From Allobosea sp. Tri-44 (GTDB taxonomy: Bacteria; Pseudomonadota; Alphaproteobacteria; Rhizobiales; Beijerinckiaceae), in contig NZ_NBDP01000064.1 in the NCBI RefSeq assembly GCF_004123845.1, positions 124,001 through 188,000 on the forward strand: a stretch of DNA of 64,000 bases, in the 5' to 3' direction. Both the position numbers and the translations under genes were made by a program. Each line of letters begins with the position of its first letter. Position 1 is the stretch's first letter. The notes beneath the pieces are model-generated. The model ran no database searches and was not told the DNA's origin. It saw nothing but the letters and a program-made list of their open reading frames with translations. This document shows positions 44,154 to 53,339 of the stretch, piece by piece.

Positions 44154-44765
44154 TCAGTAGCCGACCGTAAAGCGCTGGCGCGTATGCGCCGGCTTTTCCA
44201 GCTCATCGACCAGAGCGATGGCGTAGTCCTCGGCCGAGATCCGGCTCTGGCCGTTGCCATCGACCAGGAGCTGGTCCTTGCCGAGGCGGAACTTGCCAGT
44301 GCGCTCGCCCGGCTCGATCACGGCGGAGGGCGAGAGGAAAGTCCAGTCGAGGCCACTCTCGCCGTTCAGCAGATCGAGATAGGCGCCGCCCTTCCTGGCC
44401 TCGTCGAGATAGATCGCCGGGAATTCTGTGGTGTCGAACAGCTTCACGCCCGGCGCGACCTCGAGGCTGCCGGCACCTCCGACGACGAGATAACGCTTCA
44501 CGCCGGACTGCTTCACCGCCGCGAGCAGCGTCGCCGGATCGCTTGCGGAGAAGTGTACCGCGCTGATCACCGCATCGTGGCCGGCGAGCAAGGTGGCGAG
44601 CCCGTCCTTGTCGTAGACGTCGCCTTTCTTTGCGGTGATGCCGGCACCCGGCGCTACCTTCTCCGGATTGCGGACGATGGCGGTGACCTGATGGCCGCGG
44701 CTGGTCAGCTCGGCGAGCAGGCGCGAGCCGATGAAGCCGGTGGCGCCGATGAGAGCAATCTTCAT
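44154..44765 (-). CDS. NAD(P)-dependent epimerase/NmrA-like oxidoreductase
   Basis: This 203-residue Rossmann protein starts MKIALIGATGFIGSRLLAEL (GxxGxxG cofactor loop) and has VTAIVRNPEKVA, GDVYDKDGLATLLAGHDAVISAV, YLVVGGAGSLEV and a DWTFLSPSA segment. This layout matches NAD(P)H-binding epimerases of the YwnB/NmrA type that lack the classic YxxxK. It is divergent from an HxlR regulator gene over a 117-nt gap, a pairing common for redox-stress oxidoreductases. Confidence 0.9.
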   Translation of the reverse strand: MKIALIGATGFIGSRLLAELTSRGHQVTAIVRNPEKVAPGAGITAKKGDVYDKDGLATLLAGHDAVISAVHFSASDPATLLAAVKQSGVKRYLVVGGAGSLEVAPGVKLFDTTEFPAIYLDEARKGGAYLDLLNGESGLDWTFLSPSAVIEPGERTGKFRLGKDQLLVDGNGQSRISAEDYAIALVDELEKPAHTRQRFTVGY

Positions 44766-44777
44766 GTTCTTACCCCT

Positions 44778-44812
44778 GGTATCTGATGGGAACCAACATC
44801 CCGATAGACACC
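44778..44812. promoter_or_regulatory. Imperfect inverted repeat between HxlR and oxidoreductase genes
   Basis: GGTATCTGATGGGA (44778-44791) and TCCCGATAGACACC (44799-44812) match as inverted repeats at 10 of 14 positions with a 7-bp spacer. It is close to the oxidoreductase start in the divergent promoter region and is a candidate HxlR operator. Confidence 0.45.
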
Positions 44813-44882
44813 AGATGGCGCATGTGAGATTTTTGCTCAAGAAGGCACTTTCGCGCCACAAGGTCACCTGACGGAAACCGCC

Positions 44883-45254
44883 ATGCTGCATCGCCCCGAC
44901 GCATTCGATGCCCGCTGCCCAACAAGGCAGGTGCTCGACCGGATCGGCGACAAATGGGCGGTGCTGGTGTTAATCCTGCTTGAGCGGGAGACGCTGCGCT
45001 TCAACGAATTGCGCCGGCGGATCGAGAACATCTCGCAAAAAATGCTGTCGCAGACGCTGAAGAGCCTGGAGCGGGACGGCCTAGTCTCGCGGCGCGCCTT
45101 TGCCACCGTGCCGGTCACGGTCGAATACGCGCTGACGCCGCTCGGACGCACGCTCGCCGGCACGGTCGCGGCACTGACGCAATGGGCCGAGACCCATATC
45201 GGCGAGGTAGAGGAGGCCCAGCGCCGCTATGACCAGGGTGAGGCCGCCGCCTGA
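44883..45254 (+). CDS. HxlR family winged-helix regulator
   Basis: This 123-residue protein has the HxlR signature CPTRQVLDRIGDKWAVLVLILL, with the conserved N-terminal Cys (Cys12), FNELRRRIENISQKMLSQTLKSLERDGLVSR, and VEYALTPLGRTL. HxlR proteins often sense electrophiles or aldehydes through this cysteine. The divergent oxidoreductase at 44154 is the probable target. Its stop abuts the ligD stop. Confidence 0.93.
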   Translation: MLHRPDAFDARCPTRQVLDRIGDKWAVLVLILLERETLRFNELRRRIENISQKMLSQTLKSLERDGLVSRRAFATVPVTVEYALTPLGRTLAGTVAALTQWAETHIGEVEEAQRRYDQGEAAA

Positions 45255-47807
45255 TCAGCGCTTCAGCGACCGCTTCGGCTTGAAGAACGCGGCCCAGGCG
45301 TCGTCGGGCGGACCCTTCTTCGTGACCTCCGGCGCCTTGTAGGCATCGGGCTCCAGACCTTTTTCCAGCAGCTCCCAGGCAACCGGCATGGCAACCGCGG
45401 CTCCGGGACGGGCACGGGTCGAGAACGGTGCGATCGCGGTCGAGCCGCGGCCATTACGGAGATAATCGATGAAGATGCGGCCCTTGCGCGCCTTCTTCGA
45501 CAGGGTCGCGGTGTAGAGTTTTGGCTCGGCCTGCTCCATCGCCTTGGCGAAATCGCGGGCGAAGCCCTTGACCGCGTCCCAGTCCGCCTTGGGCTTCAGC
45601 GAGAGCACGACGTGGAAGCCCTTGCCGCCGGAGGTCTTGAGGAAGCTCTCGAAGCCGAGCTCGTCCAGGCGCTGGCGCACGGTCAGGGCCGCCTCGCGCA
45701 CCCGCTCCATCGGCACGCCCTGGTCGGGGTCGAGATCGAAGATGATCTGGTCGGGCGTCTCGACCGCGTCGACTTTCGCGCCCCAGACATGGACTTCGAC
45801 AGTGCCAAGCTGGACGAGCGCGGCGAGTCCGTCGAAATCGCGGATGAACAGAAGCTCCTCGCCATCCTTGTCCTTCATCCGCGAGACGGATTTGTGCAGC
45901 CCGGCCCCGGCATGCTTCTGGAAGAAGACCTGGCCTCCGACGCCATCGGGCGCGCGCAACAGGCTTAAGGGTCGTTCGACCACGAAGGGCGCCATGCGGC
46001 CCCAGACGCTGGCGTAATAGTCGAGCAGATCCTGCTTGGTGAAGCCGATATCGGGCCAGAGCGGCTTGTCGGGATTGCTCAGCGTCACGGCGGTCTCCGG
46101 TCCAGCTGCGGGCTTACGCGTGGTCTTCGTCGCGCGTTGAGCCTTGCTCGCTCCAGCCTTGAGCGGCCTCTCCTCGACCACCTCCTGCGCCGGCTTGTCC
46201 TCGCGCAGACCAAGGAAGACCGAATGCCGCAAGGTTTTCGAGGCCGTCCAGGAGCCGAAGGCGATTTCGGCGACGAGCTTCGGCTCCACCCAGACGATAC
46301 CACGCTCGCGGCCTGCGTCGCCTTGGAAGGGCGAGGCTTTCGCGGCGATGGGGTCGAGCTTCTTCTTCAGCGCAGCGGCCGAGTTACGGGTGAAGCCGGT
46401 GCCGACGCGGCCGGCCGGCTTCAGTTCGTCATCCTCGTGATAGCCTAGGACAAGCGAGCCGAGCTGATTGCGCGATGCCTTCGACGGGACATAGCCGGCG
46501 ATGACAAATTCCTGCCGCTGCGTGCATTTCGACTTGATCCAGTCGCGCCCACGGCCGCTGCGATAGGGCACCTCGGCACGCTTGGAGATCACGCCCTCCA
46601 GCCCCATGCGGCAGGCAAGGCGCAGCATGGTCTGGCCCGGCTCGACGAAATGCTCGGAATAGCGCAGCGGCGAATCCGGCCCGGCGGTTCGCAGCAGCTC
46701 CTCCAGTCGTCCCTTGCGGGCAAGCAGTGGCTCTGGCTGCAGGTTCTCACCGTCGAGATGGAGCAAGTCGAAGGCGAAGAAGACGAGACTCGCGGTCTCG
46801 CCGTCCGACAGGGCGGCCTGGAGGGCGGAGAAGGAGGAGATGCTGTTCTCACCCAGCGCCACGACCTCGCCGTCGATCAGCGCGGTCTCGCAGGGCAGCG
46901 CAGCGAGAGCTTCGGCGATGCGGCCGCCAAAGCGCTCGGTCCAGTCGAGCCCAGTGCGGGTGAGTAGCTTGACCTTTCCGGCGGATATCCGCGCCTGCAG
47001 CCGGTAACCGTCGAACTTGACCTCGTGCAGCCAAGCTTCGCCGGCCGGTGGCTTCTCCTGCAAGGTCGCGAGGCATGGCTCGACGAAGCGCGGCAGCGGC
47101 TCGCCCTCGATCTTTGCCGAGCGCCCCGCTGCCTTGGCTTTCATAGGCTTGGACTTGGCAACCTCGGACTTGGCACTTTTGGGCTTGCGGCCCTTCGCGG
47201 GCTTCTCATCGGTCGACCAGACGTCTCCTCCGGGATCTTCGCCGATCTCCTCGACGCTCCTGCCCGACTTCACCGAATCCGGCGCAGTCTCCAGGATGTC
47301 CTCGTCGTCACGGGCGAAATCGTCGTCGACCTTGATCAGCAGCCAGTTGTCGCGCTTCTCGCCGCGGCGGGGCTTCAACCGCACCAGATGCCAGCGGCCA
47401 CCGAGCTTGTGACCTTCAAGCGCGAAGGCGAGATGGCCCTTCTCCATGCCGCGAACGGGATCACTCTCCGGGATCCATTTGCCCTCGTCCCAGACGACCA
47501 CAGAGCCGGCGCCGTACTCACCCTCAGGAATCGTGCCTTCGAAGGAGCCGTATTCGAGCGGATGGTCCTCGACGTGGACGGCGAGGCGCTTCTCCCCGGG
47601 ATCGAGGCTCGGCCCGCGCGTCACCGCCCAGGACCAGAGCACGCCGTCATGCTCGAGCCTGAGATCATAATGGAGGCGGCGCGCAGCGTGCTTGTGGATC
47701 ACGAAGGCACCGCCGGCCTGAGCTGCCTTGCGGCGGCTGGCGGCCCCTTTCGGCTCGCGGGTACGGGAGAAATCGCGCTTCGAACGATAAAGGTCGAGAT
47801 TGGCCAT
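45255..47807 (-). CDS. ligD: DNA ligase D (NHEJ multifunctional ligase)
   Basis: LigD repairs double-strand breaks with Ku. The 850-residue protein has three domains in the order phosphoesterase (about 1-190; HYDLRLEHDGVLWSW), ATP-dependent ligase (about 235-530; nucleophile Lys264 in EVKFDGYR, DGEVVAL, EGVISKR), and primase-polymerase (about 570-850; DQIIFDLDPDQG, KTSGGKGFHVV). A Lys/Ala-rich linker joins the first two (about 200-232). ku lies 18 nt upstream on the same strand, so a ku-ligD operon is likely. Confidence 0.97.
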   Translation of the reverse strand: MANLDLYRSKRDFSRTREPKGAASRRKAAQAGGAFVIHKHAARRLHYDLRLEHDGVLWSWAVTRGPSLDPGEKRLAVHVEDHPLEYGSFEGTIPEGEYGAGSVVVWDEGKWIPESDPVRGMEKGHLAFALEGHKLGGRWHLVRLKPRRGEKRDNWLLIKVDDDFARDDEDILETAPDSVKSGRSVEEIGEDPGGDVWSTDEKPAKGRKPKSAKSEVAKSKPMKAKAAGRSAKIEGEPLPRFVEPCLATLQEKPPAGEAWLHEVKFDGYRLQARISAGKVKLLTRTGLDWTERFGGRIAEALAALPCETALIDGEVVALGENSISSFSALQAALSDGETASLVFFAFDLLHLDGENLQPEPLLARKGRLEELLRTAGPDSPLRYSEHFVEPGQTMLRLACRMGLEGVISKRAEVPYRSGRGRDWIKSKCTQRQEFVIAGYVPSKASRNQLGSLVLGYHEDDELKPAGRVGTGFTRNSAAALKKKLDPIAAKASPFQGDAGRERGIVWVEPKLVAEIAFGSWTASKTLRHSVFLGLREDKPAQEVVEERPLKAGASKAQRATKTTRKPAAGPETAVTLSNPDKPLWPDIGFTKQDLLDYYASVWGRMAPFVVERPLSLLRAPDGVGGQVFFQKHAGAGLHKSVSRMKDKDGEELLFIRDFDGLAALVQLGTVEVHVWGAKVDAVETPDQIIFDLDPDQGVPMERVREAALTVRQRLDELGFESFLKTSGGKGFHVVLSLKPKADWDAVKGFARDFAKAMEQAEPKLYTATLSKKARKGRIFIDYLRNGRGSTAIAPFSTRARPGAAVAMPVAWELLEKGLEPDAYKAPEVTKKGPPDDAWAAFFKPKRSLKR

Positions 47808-47825
47808 GGCGCCCTCCGACGCGCG

Positions 47826-48716
47826 TCAGGCGCTTTTCTTGGCCTTGCCGGCAGCGGGTTTTTTGGTCGACTTGGCTGCAGCCGATGGCTTCTTGCCGCG
47901 AGGCGGCGATTTTTCCGATTTGCCGGGGGACGAGCCGGTCTCCTCGCCGAGGCTCTTCTTCAGCGCCTCGAACAGGTTGACGACATTGGAGGGGCGCTCG
48001 GCGGGCTTCGCCACCGGCGGCTTCTTGCCCTTGCGCTTGGCCGCGATCAGCTCGAGCAGCGCCTCCTCATAGCGGTCCTCGAAGCCGCTCGGATCGAACG
48101 TCGCCTGCTTCTTCTCGATGATATGGGTAGCGAGATCGACCAGCTCCTCGTCGAGCTTGCCCTTGCGCAAGCCATCGAAGATCTCGTCCGGCTGGCGCAC
48201 GGTCTTGTCGTAGCGCAGCGTGGTCAGCAGCAGGCCCTTGTCGAAGGGCTCGATCATCACCGGCCGCTCGCGGCGATAGAGCACGATGCGAGCGATGCCG
48301 GCCTTCTTCTGCTTGGCCATCGCCTCGCGGATCACGGCGAAGGCCTCTTCCGAGACCTCGTCGGACGGGCTGAGATAATAGGGCTGGTCGAAATAGATCT
48401 GCGGGATCGCGGCGCGGTCGACGAACTGCTCGATCGACAGCGTATGCGAGCTTTCGATCTGGACCGCGTCGATCTCGTCCTCCTCGATCAGGAGGTATTC
48501 GTCGCCACCGATCTCGTAGCCCTTGACCTCGTCGTCGCTGTCGACCGGCTTGCCGCTGACGCTGTCGATGTACTGACGGCGCACGGTATTGCCGGTCTTG
48601 CGGTTGATGACGCGGAAGGAGACCTTCTCGCTATGGTCGGTCGCGGAGGTCAGTTCGACGGCGCAGGAGACCAGCGAGAGCTTGAGATAGCCCTTCCAGG
48701 CCGGACGGGGCGCCAT
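47826..48716 (-). CDS. ku: Ku DNA end-binding protein
   Basis: Ku homodimers ring broken DNA ends and recruit LigD. The 296-residue protein has the Ku core: MAPRPAWKGYLKLSLVSCAVEL, VSFRVINRKTGNTVRRQYID, VKGYEIGGDEYLLIEEDEID, and a Lys/Ala/Pro-rich basic C-terminal tail (about 245-296) that binds DNA. The ATG at 48716 shares bases with the TGA of the upstream 80-residue ORF (TGATG); a TTG codon one triplet earlier is not needed. Confidence 0.96.
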   Translation of the reverse strand: MAPRPAWKGYLKLSLVSCAVELTSATDHSEKVSFRVINRKTGNTVRRQYIDSVSGKPVDSDDEVKGYEIGGDEYLLIEEDEIDAVQIESSHTLSIEQFVDRAAIPQIYFDQPYYLSPSDEVSEEAFAVIREAMAKQKKAGIARIVLYRRERPVMIEPFDKGLLLTTLRYDKTVRQPDEIFDGLRKGKLDEELVDLATHIIEKKQATFDPSGFEDRYEEALLELIAAKRKGKKPPVAKPAERPSNVVNLFEALKKSLGEETGSSPGKSEKSPPRGKKPSAAAKSTKKPAAGKAKKSA

Positions 48717-48958
48717 CAAGCCGCCCTCAGCGCCGGCCGAGCCGGGAAGGCCGGCGGCAGGCCGCGCAGCCAGGCCTCGGCCCGGACGATCTCGTCGCGG
48801 GTCACGACCGGCACGGGATCGGAGAGGATCGCGAGCAGGACCTCGCGGTCGAGCTGGCCGTTGGCGATCACGTCACGGAGCGCGTCGCGGGTTTCGCGCT
48901 CGGCCCGCAGCTGGGCGCCGAGCGCGGCGATGAGGCGGTCCTTCGGCATGGCTGGCAT
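48716..48958 (-). CDS. Small hypothetical protein coupled to ku
   Basis: This 80-residue protein is predicted helical (KDRLIAALGAQLRAERETRDALRDVIA, then QLDREVLLAILSDPVPVVTRDEIVRAEAWLRGL) with a Pro/Ala tail. No known domain is evident. The stop overlaps the ku start, so translation should be coupled. An internal ATG at 48949 is an alternative start. It may be an unstudied NHEJ accessory gene or an unrelated passenger. Confidence 0.6.
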   Translation of the reverse strand: MPAMPKDRLIAALGAQLRAERETRDALRDVIANGQLDREVLLAILSDPVPVVTRDEIVRAEAWLRGLPPAFPARPALRAA

Positions 48959-49037
48959 GATACTCGACCCCGGTTGGAGACCTGCGGCGAGTCAACCTAT
49001 GGAGCCGGCAGAGGTTCCGGCGGGCAGTGCCTCGGAG

Positions 49038-49535
49038 TCAGCGAGCTGGCTCGTCGTCCACCAGTACTTCCTCGGGCGGAACCGGATCGGGTGCACCCTC
49101 GGAGAGGTATCGTGCCAGGATCGCCGGCAGACCCAATGGCGTAAGCGGCTCCTGGACGCTGTTGAGCTCGGCGACCGGCCACCAGCGATGCTCGACGACG
49201 TTCTGCGCCTCGACCTCGTCGGTCATGATGGGATCGAAGCGAGCGACCTCGACGATGCGATACTCCTCGCGCTGCGAGATTCGGCGGGCGCCCCAGTCGA
49301 AGGTATGGTGGCGGCGCCAGACCAATGCTCCGATCCGGAATTCGACCAGCCCGAGCTCTTCGCGGAGTTCGCGCCTCAGGCCGTCCTCGATCGTCTCACC
49401 ATGATCGAGCCCGCCGCCCGGCGCGATCCAGAAGCACCTCGTTTCGCCTGGCGGTCGCAGGCGAAAGAGCAGGGTCTCCCGTTCCGGCGTGAGGATGAGC
49501 GCGCGCACAGCCTGTCTTTCCTCAACCTGCTGCAT
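49038..49535 (-). CDS. NUDIX hydrolase
   Basis: This 165-residue protein begins MQQVEERQAVRALILTPE. It has the complete Nudix box GGGLDHGETIEDGLRRELREELG (GX5EX7REUXEEXGU), then WRRHHTFDWGARRISQREEYRIVEV and EHRWWPVAELNS. Nudix enzymes cleave nucleoside diphosphate derivatives; the substrate is unknown. The much longer open frame upstream overlaps rpsO antisense and is rejected. It is divergent from rpsO. Confidence 0.9.
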   Translation of the reverse strand: MQQVEERQAVRALILTPERETLLFRLRPPGETRCFWIAPGGGLDHGETIEDGLRRELREELGLVEFRIGALVWRRHHTFDWGARRISQREEYRIVEVARFDPIMTDEVEAQNVVEHRWWPVAELNSVQEPLTPLGLPAILARYLSEGAPDPVPPEEVLVDDEPAR

Positions 49536-49719
49536 GCCCTTCCCCTCGCCGCGACGCTGCACGCTAGCCTTTCCGCCAGTTTCGTGTATATGCCCGGGCA
49601 ACCGGCCCGATGGCCGGCTGCGCATCCCTTCCGCGATGAGGCGGATGCGGGCTTCGGACCCTGCTGGACGACATCCCGGCCTGGCCCGCCAGATCAACAC
49701 CGAACCAAAGGACATGACG

Positions 49720-49989
49720 ATGTCGATCACTGCCGAGCGCAAGACCGCGCTCATCAACGAACACGCCACCAAGCCGAACGACACCGGCTCGCCGGAAGTC
49801 CAGGTCGCGATCCTCACCGAGCGCATTAACAACCTGACCGGCCACTTCAAGTCCCACACCAAGGACAACCATTCGCGTCGCGGCCTGCTCAAGCTGGTCT
49901 CGCAGCGCCGCTCCCTGCTCGACTACCTCAAGGGCAAGGAAGAAGCGCGCTACAAGACGTTGATCGAGAAGCTCGGCATCCGCCGCTGA
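49720..49989 (+). CDS. rpsO: 30S ribosomal protein S15
   Basis: S15 binds 16S rRNA and organises the 30S platform. The 89-residue protein is full length: MSITAERKTALINEHA, NDTGSPEVQVAILTERINNLTGHFKSHTKDNHSRRGLL and LDYLKGKEEARYKTLIEKLGIRR. AAAGGA is 7 nt before ATG 49720; the ATG at 49714 is too close. It precedes pnp as in most Proteobacteria. Confidence 0.98.
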   Translation: MSITAERKTALINEHATKPNDTGSPEVQVAILTERINNLTGHFKSHTKDNHSRRGLLKLVSQRRSLLDYLKGKEEARYKTLIEKLGIRR

Positions 49990-50003
49990 TCGAGACCGAA
50001 TTT

Positions 50004-50031
50004 CCGCCCGGTGCCTCGCTGCTCCGGGCGG
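50004..50031 (+). terminator. Hairpin between rpsO and pnp
   Basis: CCGCCCGG (50004-50011) pairs with CCGGGCGG (50024-50031) across a 12-nt loop, followed by TTCT only. It may be a weak terminator or a processing hairpin of the rpsO-pnp transcript. The rest of 49990-50273 (284 nt) shows no gene; in E. coli the pnp leader is a site of RNase III/PNPase autoregulation, but no equivalent structure can be asserted here. Confidence 0.4.
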
Positions 50032-50273
50032 TTCTACTAGAGGCCACGTAACAGGCCTCGTTTCGGGAGCGCCGCAATGACGCGACGTTCCCCCTTCAGT
50101 GCGGCAGCCGCATGGGGCGGCGCACCGCATGATCCGCCGGCGTCAGCGACGTCCATGGCAGGATCGCCGAGCGCCCGGGCGCCGCTTCTTTCGAGCATAT
50201 CCCGGACGTTTAGCCGTCTTGCCCATGGGCTCGAGCGACGCCGGACGGATCGCATCCGACCGAAAGAAAACCA

Positions 50274-52445
<2,172 letters not shown>

Positions 52446-52479
52446 GCTGCCCGGAACGCGCTAGCGTTTCACGTGAATC

Positions 52480-52517
52480 AGACGCCCCGCATCGAAAGGT
52501 GCGGGGCGTCTCTTTTT
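52480..52517 (+). terminator. Rho-independent terminator after pnp
   Basis: AGACGCCCCGCA (52480-52491) pairs perfectly with TGCGGGGCGTCT (52500-52511) over an 8-nt loop and is followed by CTTTTT. Confidence 0.92.
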
Positions 52518-52553
52518 GGGGCAAACCTCTGGTGCGCTGCAGCGAATCCAAAT

Positions 52554-52563
52554 AGTCTAGACT
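52554..52563. promoter_or_regulatory. Palindrome upstream of PPOX gene
   Basis: AGTCTAGACT is a perfect 10-bp palindrome in an AT-rich setting, 21 nt before the ATG at 52584, where a repressor would block transcription or translation start. No regulator gene is adjacent. Confidence 0.35.
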
Positions 52564-52583
52564 TATTGTCTTCGGAGGCTGGC

Positions 52584-53216
52584 ATGACCGCGCATCGCAT
52601 CACCTCACCCGAGCAGCTCGCCGCGCTCTACCCGAACCCGATCGCACCGGCCTCGGTGATCAAGGAGATCGACCACATCGACGCCAACTATGGTGCGCTG
52701 ATCGCGGCCTCGCCGTTTTTCGTGCTCGCCACCAACGGTCCGGACGGCCTGGATTGCTCGCCGCGCGGGGATCTGCCGGGGTTTGTTACGGTCAGCGACG
52801 CGAAAACGCTGCTGATTCCGGACCGAAGAGGCAATAACAGACTGGATTCATTGAAGAATCTTCTGTCCGACAATCGAATCGGAATGCTCTTTCTGATCCC
52901 CGGATATGGCGAAACCCTGCGCGTCAACGGTACCGCGGTGCTGTCGACCGAGCCGGAGCTGTGCGCGCGCTTCGAGATGTCCGGGAAGCTGCCCGCCTGC
53001 GTGATCGTGGTGACCGTCGAGGCGGCCTACTTCCAATGCTCGCGGGCGGTGGTGCGCGCCGACCTCTGGAACCCGGCGGCGCAGGTCGACAAGCGCACAC
53101 TGCCGAGCGCCGGCACGATCCTGCGGGAGATTTCGGCGCGGGCCGCGGCAGAGACGTTCGACGGCGAGGCCTATGACAAGGCGTTGCCGGAGCGGGTCAA
53201 GGCGACGCTGTACTGA
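52584..53216 (+). CDS. PPOX-class FMN-dependent flavoprotein (MSMEG_1061-like)
   Basis: This 210-residue protein has the split-barrel flavin fold: FFVLATNGPDGLDCSPRGDLPGFV, LLIPDRRGNNRLDSLKNLLSDNRIGMLFLIPGYGETLRVNGTA, and the C-terminal CSRAVVRADLWNP. The layout fits the MSMEG_1061 family of pyridoxamine-phosphate-oxidase-like proteins, which are not true PNP oxidases; the substrate is unknown. GGAGG precedes ATG 52584. The gene is monocistronic, between the pnp terminator and a REP-like repeat. Confidence 0.88.
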   Translation: MTAHRITSPEQLAALYPNPIAPASVIKEIDHIDANYGALIAASPFFVLATNGPDGLDCSPRGDLPGFVTVSDAKTLLIPDRRGNNRLDSLKNLLSDNRIGMLFLIPGYGETLRVNGTAVLSTEPELCARFEMSGKLPACVIVVTVEAAYFQCSRAVVRADLWNPAAQVDKRTLPSAGTILREISARAAAETFDGEAYDKALPERVKATLY

Positions 53217-53230
53217 CCAGGCGCGAGTCG

Positions 53231-53324
53231 TCCCGGGCGGAGCGAAGCGCAGACCCGGGACTCATGCCTGAACCGTTCCGGAATGGATCCCGGATCGGCG
53301 CCGCTATCGCGGCTTGTCCGGGAT
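53231..53324. repeat. REP-like double-hairpin intergenic repeat
   Basis: Two stems lie in tandem: TCCCGGG (53231-53237) with CCCGGGA (53254-53260), and ATCCCGGA (53287-53294) with TCCGGGAT (53317-53324), the latter enclosing GCCGC-TATC-GCGGC (53300-53313). Sequences of this type, with TCCGGGATGAC ends, are abundant between genes of many Hyphomicrobiales (from memory). It lies between two convergent genes and may serve as a bidirectional stop. Confidence 0.7.
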
Positions 53325-53339
53325 GACAGAACGTGGGGC

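Noticed and set aside
47025..49829. A 934-codon open frame on the plus strand opposite ligD, ku and the NUDIX gene
   Set aside because: Antisense to three clearly recognised genes; composition is Arg/Ala/Leu/Asp-rich low complexity typical of shadow frames in GC-rich DNA.
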